From the NCBI GenBank assembly GCA_964490175.1, contig CAZBAI010000036.1:1-11986 (forward strand): DNA of 11,986 nt, read 5' to 3'. Position 1 is the stretch's first letter. Each line of letters starts with the position of its first letter. Below the pieces are notes generated by a model, which worked only from the letters and a program-made list of their open reading frames with translations, was not told the DNA's origin and made no database searches. The stretch is from RGIG3077 sp964490175. GTDB taxonomy: Bacteria > Bacillota > Clostridia > Oscillospirales > Ruminococcaceae. Position numbers and translations under genes: made by a program. Shown here one piece after another: positions 6,779 through 11,986 of this stretch.

Positions 6779-6810
6779 TTGCACCTCATTTTAGCACATA
6801 CACGGTGCAA
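6779..6810. repeat. 7 bp inverted repeat upstream of the island promoter
   Basis: TTGCACC (6779-6785) and GGTGCAA (6804-6810) are perfect complements 18 bp apart, just upstream of the island operon promoter. A related TGCACC/GGTGCA pair occurs at 230-263. It may be an operator or a vestigial recombination site. Confidence 0.35.
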
Positions 6811-6851
6811 GCGCCGATTTTTAAAAATAAGCGGCAAATGCAGAAATTAAG

Positions 6852-6901
6852 TAAAACAAAAACTCCCAAACGAAAAAGTAAAATCGTTTGGGAGTTTTTT
6901 G
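6852..6901. repeat. 50 bp exact direct repeat, right copy
   Basis: Identical to 5567-5616. Its right end reaches two bases into the CCA end of the tRNA-Glu gene, so the repeat stops exactly at the tRNA/terminator junction. Confidence 0.93.
6859..6898. terminator. Terminator of tRNA-Glu (right island copy)
   Basis: The same perfect 15 bp hairpin as at 5574-5613. On the minus strand it starts one base after the tRNA-Glu CCA end and is followed by a U-run. Confidence 0.92.
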
Positions 6902-6974
6902 GTGACCCGTACGGGAATCGAACCCATGATTCCGCCGTGAAAGGGCGATGTCTTAACCGCTTGACCAACGGGCC
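6900..6974 (-). tRNA. tRNA-Glu (UUC)
   Basis: The minus strand folds as a complete tRNA. The acceptor GGCCCGT pairs with ACGGGTC. The anticodon loop CTTTCAC sits between TCGCC-type and GGCGG-type stem strands and gives anticodon TTC. The T arm carries GGTTCGATTCC. The CCA end is encoded (6900-6902). It is probably co-transcribed from the tRNA-Met promoter, since no clear promoter lies between the two tRNAs. Confidence 0.96.
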
Positions 6975-7077
6975 GTGTGAAATTAAAAATATACTCAGCC
7001 ATAGGTGCAAACATATGCAACCGAGCACCAAACATACACAGCCGAAACGTCAAATATATGCGATCGGGGTGTGTACA

Positions 7078-7125
7078 GGAAGAGAAGCGGTTTGGGAGCT
7101 GCTCTCCGAACCTACTTCCTCTTCC
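7078..7125. repeat. Long imperfect hairpin between the two tRNA genes
   Basis: GGAAGAG (7078-7084) pairs with CTCTTCC (7119-7125), and inside it CGGTTTGGGAG pairs imperfectly with CTCTCCGAACC. It has no T-run, so it is not a normal terminator. Lying just downstream of tRNA-Met in a co-transcript, it could guide RNA processing. Confidence 0.5.
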
Positions 7126-7128
7126 AAA

Positions 7129-7205
7129 TGGTAGCGGCAGTGGGATTCGAACCTACGACCAATCGGGTATGAACCGAGTACTCTAGCCAACTGAGCTATG
7201 CCGCC
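7129..7205 (-). tRNA. tRNA-Met (CAU), elongator type
   Basis: The minus strand gives a full cloverleaf: acceptor GGCGGCA with TGCCGCT, a D arm with AGCTCAGTTGGCTAGAG, anticodon loop TTCATAC (CAT), T loop GGTTCGAATCC and an encoded CCA. The G1-U72 wobble and body resemble the Bacillus elongator tRNA-Met. It is not an initiator (no CGCGGGG start) and less likely to be tRNA-Ile2. Confidence 0.93.
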
Positions 7206-7231
7206 TCACATCGCTGAATTGCGACTTAATA

Positions 7232-7260
7232 AGTATAATACATTTTCTGCGCTTTGTCAA
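7232..7260 (-). promoter_or_regulatory. Promoter of the tRNA-Met/tRNA-Glu unit
   Basis: On the minus strand a perfect TTGACA (7255-7260) is 17 bp from TATACT (7232-7237), ending 26 bp before the tRNA-Met 5' end. This is a strong promoter, as expected for stable RNA. Confidence 0.85.
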
Positions 7261-7368
7261 CGCTTTATAAGAATTTTTTTGAAAAACGTCATTTTGAACG
7301 ATAAACAGCCGCTTCAATCGGCATATTTATGGAAAATTTCACAATTTGCAAGCATAATTTAAAGCTGA

Positions 7369-7411
7369 AAAACCGAGCGTACATTTTTTCTTTTTGCACA
7401 CGCTCGGTTTT
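7369..7411 (-). terminator. Terminator of the acidic-repeat membrane protein gene
   Basis: Perfect 12 bp arms (7369-7380 and 7400-7411) around a 19-base loop, with a T-run on the minus strand, start 3 bp after the stop codon at 7415-7417. Confidence 0.85.
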
Positions 7412-7414
7412 TTG

Positions 7415-8824
7415 TTAATATGTTACATTTATATCTTTGCGTTTGTAATACATTTCAATTGCATCGCTTGTGTTGAAGAAGAAGCAGTTGAACATACTGA
7501 CCACGATAACCCCGACATACAGCGCTGTGTTAAGAGTGCCGTTTTCCGGCCGGGCAGAAAGCAGTGTGAAGCACGGAATCATCAGCACGACGTTTGCCAC
7601 ATACATAAGCGAAGCAAGCGATTTTATAAATCCGATTCGCAAAATCGTCATAAGCGACACAACGCCGAGCGCCACACAGTAATAAGTCGAATACTCTTGC
7701 AAAAGCTTAACAACCTTTGTTCCCTCATATTCGGCGGGCATTGGGGTGTAGTTGATAAACATATAGAGCAAAACTGCGCTTAAAGCGCCGAGTATAAATA
7801 CGATAAATATCATAAACATACCTTTTTGCGCAAGGCGTGCGTTTTGTTCGGCACGCAATTCACGGTACATTCTGCGACTTTCCTCCGAAACCTTTCCCGA
7901 GGTATCGCCGAGGGCCTGCTTTGCCTTGTATGCCGCCGAGGCGGTTTTTTTCTTTGCTTCGATTTCATCCTGCGTTTGTTTGCGCACATAGGTTGATTTA
8001 TACTCATCGCCCATATTGTCCAGCTGAACGTCGGCATTATCCGTCGCATTGTCAAGACTTTCTTCCAAAGCTTTTTTTCGGTTTTCTCTGAAAGCTTTGT
8101 CGTCAAATGTGTCCTCTGCGAGAATCACATCGTCGGTATCTTGCGCCAAAAGCTCATCTGATGAGGGCGTGTTTTTCTCCTCGGCGGTCATTTCAGCCAT
8201 CAAAATAGGAGTTTCCATATCATCAAGCGCTGTATTTCGGCGGTTGATGTCATCATAGACATCATCATCAAGCAAAACGGGACCGATATCGTCATCAAGA
8301 GTTTTTCGCTCTCTGTTGCTGTCGTCATAATAATCATCTTCAAGAAGAATAGATGCCAAGTCCTCGTCCTCGGCGTCAAGCTTTGCCGCAGACCCTGCCT
8401 GATACACAGGCTCTTCCAGTAAAACGCCGCTTAAATCCTCCGAAGAAGCTTCAGTTTTAGGATTATACGAAACATCTTCAAGCAAAACAGAATCAATACC
8501 GTTATCGTCTGTATTGTCTTTAGGCGTTGCGAATGAGCCTTGCTCGGTGCTTTTTGCAGTTTCCTCGGGCAATGCGCCGTCAGCCGAAGCGCCTGCTTGC
8601 TGCCTGCTTTGAAGCTTTATCGATATAAAATACTGTGCAAACTGCGGGGCATATTCACTTGCAATGTTTTCGACAACACCGTGCGAAATCGCATAATCAT
8701 ACGTCGCTTGCGACACGGCGTTTAAATCATCGCTTTGATTTGCGGCATATTCTGCGGCATATTGCAATATTTCGGCGGCCTTGTTGGGGTCGCTTATCGA
8801 ATTGGGTTGTATATTATCTGCCAT
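7415..8824 (-). CDS. Membrane protein with acidic VLLEDD repeats, unknown function
   Basis: This is a 469-residue protein with no family that I can name. The ATG at 8824 (MADNIQPNSISDPNKAAEIL) is chosen because a GAGAGA site precedes it; an in-frame start at 8908 would add a Cys/Arg-rich stretch overlapping the promoter. Residues 10-75 are helical. Residues 105-245 hold six degenerate repeats about 24 residues apart: DSVLLEDVSY (111-120), SGVLLEEPVY (132-141), ASILLEDDYYDD (157-168), GPVLLDDDVYDD (181-192), TPILMAE (205-211) and DVILAEDTFDD (232-242). A charged helical linker (about 245-333) leads to four membrane segments near 336-358, 379-399, 402-423 and 431-451, and a short basic tail. 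The large acidic part is probably cytoplasmic and could bind a partner through the repeats (inference). It is divergently transcribed from the BspA-like gene with its own consensus promoter and terminator. Confidence 0.88.
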   Translation of the reverse strand: MADNIQPNSISDPNKAAEILQYAAEYAANQSDDLNAVSQATYDYAISHGVVENIASEYAPQFAQYFISIKLQSRQQAGASADGALPEETAKSTEQGSFATPKDNTDDNGIDSVLLEDVSYNPKTEASSEDLSGVLLEEPVYQAGSAAKLDAEDEDLASILLEDDYYDDSNRERKTLDDDIGPVLLDDDVYDDINRRNTALDDMETPILMAEMTAEEKNTPSSDELLAQDTDDVILAEDTFDDKAFRENRKKALEESLDNATDNADVQLDNMGDEYKSTYVRKQTQDEIEAKKKTASAAYKAKQALGDTSGKVSEESRRMYRELRAEQNARLAQKGMFMIFIVFILGALSAVLLYMFINYTPMPAEYEGTKVVKLLQEYSTYYCVALGVVSLMTILRIGFIKSLASLMYVANVVLMIPCFTLLSARPENGTLNTALYVGVIVVSMFNCFFFNTSDAIEMYYKRKDINVTY

Positions 8825-8913
8825 GATTTTCTCTCTTCTGCGGCACAAAGCGTTTGCGCCGAATGCTTTTAAAAGGCAAGCACCCTGCCGTATATATTCT
8901 TTTTGCAAAATAT

Positions 8914-8942
8914 ATTATATCAGATTTGTCCGCATTTTTCAA
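8914..8942 (-). promoter_or_regulatory. Promoter of the acidic-repeat membrane protein gene
   Basis: On the minus strand TTGAAA (8937-8942), 17 bp and a perfect TATAAT (8914-8919), about 90 bp before the start codon. Confidence 0.82.
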
Positions 8943-8945
8943 GAG

Positions 8946-8975
8946 CAAATTTTAAACGAAAAAACTTAAAATTTG
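8946..8975. promoter_or_regulatory. Perfect 10+10 bp palindrome between divergent promoters
   Basis: CAAATTTTAA (8946-8955) and TTAAAATTTG (8966-8975) are exact complements with a 10 bp spacer. The palindrome fills the gap between the two -35 boxes (8937-8942 minus, 8976-8981 plus), the position expected for a regulator acting on both genes. It has no terminator character. Confidence 0.6.
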
Positions 8976-9004
8976 TTGACAGCATGGGCAAAATCGGTTA
9001 CAAT
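8976..9004 (+). promoter_or_regulatory. Promoter of the BspA-like gene
   Basis: A perfect TTGACA (8976-8981), 17 bp and TACAAT (8999-9004), ending 33 bp before the start codon. Confidence 0.85.
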
Positions 9005-9037
9005 ATTATTATTACATCAAACCGTGAGGTGGATTTT

Positions 9038-11296
9038 ATGAAAACCAAAAGGATTTTATCGTTTTTATCTTCCGCAGTATTTACTTTCGTCGCAATATCA
9101 AGTGGCTTTTCGCGCGGATTATTCAGCGCAAGTGCGCTTAGCTACGACGATTATCTCAGCTATGAGATAACATCGGAGCAAACCGTCACAATCACAGATT
9201 GCAACGCTTCCGCAAAAAATGTTATAATCCCCGAAACAATTGACGGATACAGCGTGACAGAAATCGGTGAATATGCGTTTTATAGCTGCAAGTCGCTGGC
9301 AAAAGTCACAATACCGAACAGCGTGACGAAAATCGGAGTACATGCGTTTAGCGGCTGTGAAGCGTTGACCGAAATCAACATACCGAACAGCGTGACAAAA
9401 ATCGAAGACTGTGCGTTTCATAATTGCAAGTCGTTGGCAAAAGTCACAATATCCGACAGCGTAACTCAAATCGGCGCACATGCTTTTGACTACACTCCGT
9501 GGCTTAATGCCGAAAGGGAAAAAAATCCGCTTGTTATCGTCAACAATGTGTTGGTTGACGGCAAAACCTGCACGGGTGATGTTACAATACCAAACGGTGT
9601 AACGCAAATTGTCGACGGTGCATTTTACGGAAGTATGTTAACGAGCGTGAGCATACCGAACGGCGTTCCCGAAATATCACACTCGGTGTTTGCCGACTGC
9701 GTGTCGCTGACAAAAGTCAAAATACCCGACAGCGTGACAAAAATCGGTGAATATGCATTTAACAACTGTAAAGCACTGACCGAGATCGATATATCGAACG
9801 GTGTTACCGAAATACAAAAATGTGCGTTTTCTAATTGCAAGTCACTGGCAAAAGTCACAATACCCGATAGTGTAACAAAAATCGGTGAATATGCGTTTCA
9901 ATACTGTGAAGCGCTGACTGAAATTGATATACCGGACAGCGTAACAGAAATCGGCGAATATGCGTTTTTTCAATGCAAATCACTGACTGAAATCAATATA
10001 CCGAACGGCGTTACCGAAATACCACGCTGTACGTTTTCTTACTGCGTGTCGCTGGCAGAAGTTACAATACCTGACAGCGTGACAAAAATCGGCTCAAAAG
10101 CATTCAATAACAGCTTGTGGCTGAGAAATATGCAAAGCGAAAATCCGCTTGTTATCGTCAACAATATTTTGATTGACGGTTCGACCTGCACAGGCAATGT
10201 TATAATACCGAACAACGTAACGCAAATTGCCGACGATGCGTTTTACGAAAGTAAATTGACAAGCGTGAGCATTCCGAGCGGCGTTACCGAAATACCGAGC
10301 TGGGCATTTGCTAACTGCAGGTCGCTGACAAAGGTTACAATACCCGACAGCGTGACAAGTATCGGCGAGAGTGCGTTTAACAACTGCACTGCATTGAAAG
10401 AAATCAGCATTCCGAACGGCGTAACACAAATCGGAAGATATGCGTTTAACAGCTGCACTGCACTGAAAGAAATCAGCATTCCGAACAGCGTGACAAGTAT
10501 CGGTGAATATGCCTTTGAAGATTGTAACAGCTTAGAAAATATATATTATGACGGCACACGGGAAAACTGGAGCTTGATTGAAATTGGCAGAACCAATGCG
10601 CCGCTTTTAAATGCCACGGTGCACTGTGTTTTGCTTTTCAGCGCAAGCAACAACGATTCGATTGCCGATTGCGTAATTGGTGTGGATTATAACGGCGCTG
10701 AAATATCGCTTGATATTTCAAAATATGTAAACGTTGTTTACGCCACTGCCGACGGCAATTTTAGCGCAGTCGGCGATAAGGACGTTGTTTCGCCGTTTGA
10801 TATATATTGGAACGCATATGAAGCAGGTTGTGCGGCAAACAAATTTTACGGAGAATATGTTTTTGACGATATCTATATCGACGAGGTTTTTGTCGATTTA
10901 AGTGCCCAAGTAGGCACAACACTTACATATGCCGAAAATTTTGATTTGCTTTTGAATAAGCTTTATGATGAAAACGGCGGCGGCATTTGTGTTGAGCAAT
11001 TTACTTTTTACATTGCGCAACAGGGTGATGCAAATCTTGACAACGCAATCGATGCAAAAGATGCGTCGGTGATTGCGCAGTACAGCTCAAGCATTGCGAA
11101 TATTTCCTCAGAGGCGGGCTTGCCGACGCTCTCAGACGACGATGATTTGGCAAAGCTTGTTGCAGATGTAAACGGCGACGGTATGATCGATGCAAAAGAC
11201 GCATCGCTGATTGCGAAATACAGCGCAAACAGCGCAAACGTTTCGGGCACATCTTTCGCCGAAAACTATACTGAAATTTGGAAACTTGTTTCCTGA
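9038..11296 (+). CDS. Secreted BspA-type leucine-rich repeat protein with type I dockerin
   Basis: This is a 752-residue exported protein. The ATG at 9038 is chosen because GAGGTGG (9026-9032) precedes it and a signal peptide follows: basic KTKR, a hydrophobic core and a likely cut after ASA at 33. Residues about 62-500 are BspA-type LRR_5 repeats of about 23 residues (SVTKIGEYAFYSCKSLAKVT style). They are interrupted at 155 and 361 by two similar WL...NPLVIVNN...TCTG segments 206 residues apart, a sign of duplication of a larger block. Residues about 530-660 form an unrecognised beta-rich domain. The end is a type I dockerin with two calcium loops, D664-N666-D668-D672-D675 and D710-N712-D714-D718-D721, each followed by an A-S-x-I-A-x-Y helix. 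Dockerins bind cohesins, so the protein is probably displayed on a scaffold or surface complex. BspA repeats elsewhere mediate adhesion; a binding rather than catalytic role is inferred. Confidence 0.94.
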   Translation: MKTKRILSFLSSAVFTFVAISSGFSRGLFSASALSYDDYLSYEITSEQTVTITDCNASAKNVIIPETIDGYSVTEIGEYAFYSCKSLAKVTIPNSVTKIGVHAFSGCEALTEINIPNSVTKIEDCAFHNCKSLAKVTISDSVTQIGAHAFDYTPWLNAEREKNPLVIVNNVLVDGKTCTGDVTIPNGVTQIVDGAFYGSMLTSVSIPNGVPEISHSVFADCVSLTKVKIPDSVTKIGEYAFNNCKALTEIDISNGVTEIQKCAFSNCKSLAKVTIPDSVTKIGEYAFQYCEALTEIDIPDSVTEIGEYAFFQCKSLTEINIPNGVTEIPRCTFSYCVSLAEVTIPDSVTKIGSKAFNNSLWLRNMQSENPLVIVNNILIDGSTCTGNVIIPNNVTQIADDAFYESKLTSVSIPSGVTEIPSWAFANCRSLTKVTIPDSVTSIGESAFNNCTALKEISIPNGVTQIGRYAFNSCTALKEISIPNSVTSIGEYAFEDCNSLENIYYDGTRENWSLIEIGRTNAPLLNATVHCVLLFSASNNDSIADCVIGVDYNGAEISLDISKYVNVVYATADGNFSAVGDKDVVSPFDIYWNAYEAGCAANKFYGEYVFDDIYIDEVFVDLSAQVGTTLTYAENFDLLLNKLYDENGGGICVEQFTFYIAQQGDANLDNAIDAKDASVIAQYSSSIANISSEAGLPTLSDDDDLAKLVADVNGDGMIDAKDASLIAKYSANSANVSGTSFAENYTEIWKLVS
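9221..10537 (+). repeat. BspA-type LRR repeat array
   Basis: About 18 units with a core near 69 bp, each containing an IP(D/N)(S/G)VTxIGxxAFxxC-like motif. Several units are nearly identical at DNA level, so the array is prone to expansion and contraction. Segments starting at 9500 and 10118 mark two copies of a roughly 618 bp super-unit. Confidence 0.88.
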
Positions 11297-11305
11297 TAAT
11301 CGCAA

Positions 11306-11338
11306 TTGCCCCGAAGCTTTTTAAAAGCTTTGGGGCAA
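11306..11338 (+). terminator. Terminator of the BspA-like gene
   Basis: A TTGCCCC-GAAGCTT stem pairs with AAGCTTT-GGGGCAA (14 bp or more, one G-T pair). It lies 10 bp after the stop and is followed by AACTTTTTT. Confidence 0.88.
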
Positions 11339-11363
11339 AACTTTTTTAAAAAGAAAAAACAAC

Positions 11364-11396
11364 GCCGAAACCCTTGATTTTACAAGGAATTTCGGC
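11364..11396 (+). terminator. Second hairpin, terminator-like
   Basis: GCCGAAA (11364-11370) pairs with TTTCGGC (11390-11396), with CCTTG/CAAGG inside, followed by TTTATTT. It may be a back-up terminator for the BspA-like gene. Confidence 0.5.
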
Positions 11397-11410
11397 TTTA
11401 TTTGCGGCAT

Positions 11411-11481
11411 CCTTAGTGTCACAACTAAGGGTTTATTATTACGAGCAAAGCGAGTAACAAGGTTCTGACACGAAGTGTCAG
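11411..11481. repeat. Two compact hairpins in non-coding DNA
   Basis: CCTTAGT (11411-11417) pairs with ACTAAGG (11424-11430). CTGACAC (11465-11471) pairs with GTGTCAG (11475-11481) around a GAA triloop. Between them GAGCAAAGCGAG can form a small GC-AAA-GC turn. There is no ORF here. Such compact palindromes are typical of dispersed REP-like repeats, but a genome comparison is required to decide. Confidence 0.45.
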
Positions 11482-11500
11482 GTTCTTATATCCATTTAAC

Positions 11501-11528
11501 AAAAAATCCCGAAGAATCGGGATTTTTT
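11501..11528 (-). terminator. Terminator next to the tRNA fragment
   Basis: Perfect 12 bp arms (11501-11512 and 11517-11528) with loop AGAA and A/T runs on both sides. It begins at the CCA of the minus-strand tRNA fragment, the same layout as tRNA-Glu and its terminator. Confidence 0.85.
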
Positions 11529-11571
11529 GGCACCCCCTGCGAGAATCGAACTCACAACTAACCCTTAGGAG
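11528..11571 (-). other. 3' half of a tRNA gene, likely tRNA-Arg(CCU); attachment-site remnant
   Basis: The minus strand ends in a typical tRNA 3' half: anticodon loop CTCCTAA (anticodon CCT at 11567-11569), T arm GTGAG-TTCGATT-CTCGC, acceptor AGGGGGT, discriminator G and an encoded CCA. On the 5' side the sequence cannot form the matching anticodon stem (GGTCA instead of AACCC), and no D arm or 5' acceptor follows, so it is not a functional tRNA. A 3' tRNA piece with its original terminator is what remains at one side of an element integrated in a tRNA gene. Confidence 0.7.
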
Positions 11572-11603
11572 TGACCCCGAAACGCAGTTTTGAGGTCACT
11601 CCT
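11567..11603. repeat. Inverted repeat at the tRNA junction
   Basis: AGGAGTGACC (11567-11576) and GGTCACTCCT (11594-11603) are perfect complements 17 bp apart, starting in the tRNA anticodon. Paired half-sites of this kind are usual for tyrosine-recombinase core sites. Confidence 0.6.
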
Positions 11604-11986
11604 GATACCCGATAATCCTTTATTTTCAAGGATTTTTCGCACTTTTCGAGTTGCGCTGTGTTGCGAAATCCCTGCTAATTTTAGACTGTTTTTGTCCCTC
11701 CGATTAGACGGGTATTAGCAAGGAGTTCGTATTTGGGGTGGTGGTAAAACGCCTGAAAAATCATCGGATTTCAACGAGAATACTAAGGTCTGTTATCGAG
11801 TGCCGCAAAAACAATCCACCACAGACAAATTAACGGCAAGACCATTTTGTGATGCAATGTCGATAATCCGCTTTTTGCGATCTGTCACCAACATAGATGC
11901 CGCTACATTCATCTTGTGGGTGCGGATATAAGTATAGATGGGACTGCCATACACACCCTTGAACCCGTTTTTCAGTGCCGCTGTGC
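11572..11986. mobile_element. Likely end of an integrative element in a tRNA-Arg gene
   Basis: Right of the tRNA fragment lie about 220 bp without coding potential and then a truncated AraC-type gene. Element-encoded DNA is expected on this side, because the fragment keeps the host terminator on its left. No integrase is visible; it and the regenerated intact tRNA would lie beyond the window. Confidence 0.45.
11793..11986 (-). pseudogene. Truncated AraC-family transcription regulator (partial)
   Basis: The minus strand is open from the window edge to TAA at 11793-11795, giving 63 residues. The first part, LKNGFKGVYGSPIYTYIRTH, then KMNVAASML and RIIDIASQNG, matches the AraC/XylS DNA-binding domain: the end of the first helix-turn-helix, the linking helix, and the start of the second (IxDIAxxxG). 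The usual GYxxxSYFxxxFKxxxGxSPxxYR continuation is absent and is replaced by unrelated residues LAVNLSVVDCFCGTR. The second helix-turn-helix is therefore lost from about position 11840 leftward. This is probably decay at the edge of a mobile element. The N-terminal sensor part lies outside the window. Confidence 0.7.

Larger units (their letters stand above)
5567..6901. mobile_element. Terminator-flanked accessory island (about 1.29 kb)
   Basis: Two exact 50 bp direct repeats bracket a minus-strand operon of toxin-antitoxin type and unknown genes that differ in character from the housekeeping neighbours. Removing one repeat unit would leave pncB and tRNA-Glu converging on a single shared terminator, a natural ancestral arrangement. 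No integrase or transposase lies inside, so the mode of entry is unknown. Simple recurrence of a widespread terminator sequence is the alternative. Confidence 0.55.

Noticed and set aside
5567..6901. Integron gene cassette with attC sites
   Set aside because: The repeat hairpin lacks recognisable GTTRRRY/RYYYAAC boxes and no integron integrase is present.
6436..7134. Plus-strand 232-codon open frame
   Set aside because: It runs antisense through the antitoxin-like gene, a terminator and both tRNA regions, has no ribosome binding site, and its composition fits no protein; it is a shadow frame.
9119..9607. Minus-strand 162-codon repetitive frame
   Set aside because: It is the antisense of the LRR array; its repeats merely mirror the coding repeats on the plus strand.
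9221..10537. CRISPR-like regular repetition
   Set aside because: Repeat units are in-frame, degenerate and translate to LRR motifs, with no constant repeat or unique spacers.
11528..11603. Complete tRNA-Arg gene
   Set aside because: Only the 3' half is present; the expected anticodon-stem 5' strand, D arm and 5' acceptor strand cannot be found to the right.
11673..11720. TGCTAAT/ATTAGCA inverted repeat in the right non-coding region
   Set aside because: Seven bp arms 34 bp apart in AT-rich DNA are expected by chance and show no link to a gene.

Overview
The window looks like chromosomal DNA of a Gram-positive, moderately AT-rich gut Clostridia, probably of the Ruminococcaceae/Oscillospiraceae type. 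The evidence is consistent AGGAGG-type ribosome binding sites, sigma-A promoters, a stand-alone PduL, and a secreted BspA-type leucine-rich protein ending in a type I dockerin. The genus cannot be fixed from the sequence alone.

Layout. 1-434 holds no complete gene. It has a possible 15-codon tail of an ORF, a dense block of 10-12 bp-spaced direct repeats and an IS3-like terminal sequence, and reads like the end of a mobile element. 363-3342 is a compact plus-strand operon: a membrane protein with a DUF3592-like domain, lepA (TTG start) and a four-helix membrane protein. 3465-5569 carries pduL and nicotinate phosphoribosyltransferase (pncB), which serve acyl-CoA/acyl-phosphate exchange and NAD salvage.

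5567-6901 is a small accessory island bounded by an exact 50 bp direct repeat that contains a complete terminator. Inside, on the minus strand and behind a good promoter, are a zeta-toxin-associated antitoxin-like gene, a decayed zeta-toxin/P-loop remnant and an unknown gene. Each of the last two appears broken by a single extra base. tRNA-Glu(UUC) and tRNA-Met(CAU), both minus strand, follow directly.

7415-8824 (minus) encodes an unusual membrane protein with six acidic VLLEDD-type repeats in its cytoplasmic half and four C-terminal membrane segments. It is divergent from the dockerin-bearing BspA-like surface protein (9038-11296, plus). Their two consensus promoters face away from a perfect 10+10 bp palindrome.

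11297-11986 has no intact gene. It holds several hairpins, a terminator, the 3' half of a tRNA (anticodon CCU) without its 5' half, and at the edge a truncated AraC-type regulator on the minus strand. The simplest reading is the far end of an integrative element inserted in a tRNA-Arg gene, with the rest of the element outside the window.

The most unusual signals are the terminator-flanked island, the acidic-repeat membrane protein with its shared palindromic control region, and the element ends at both edges.
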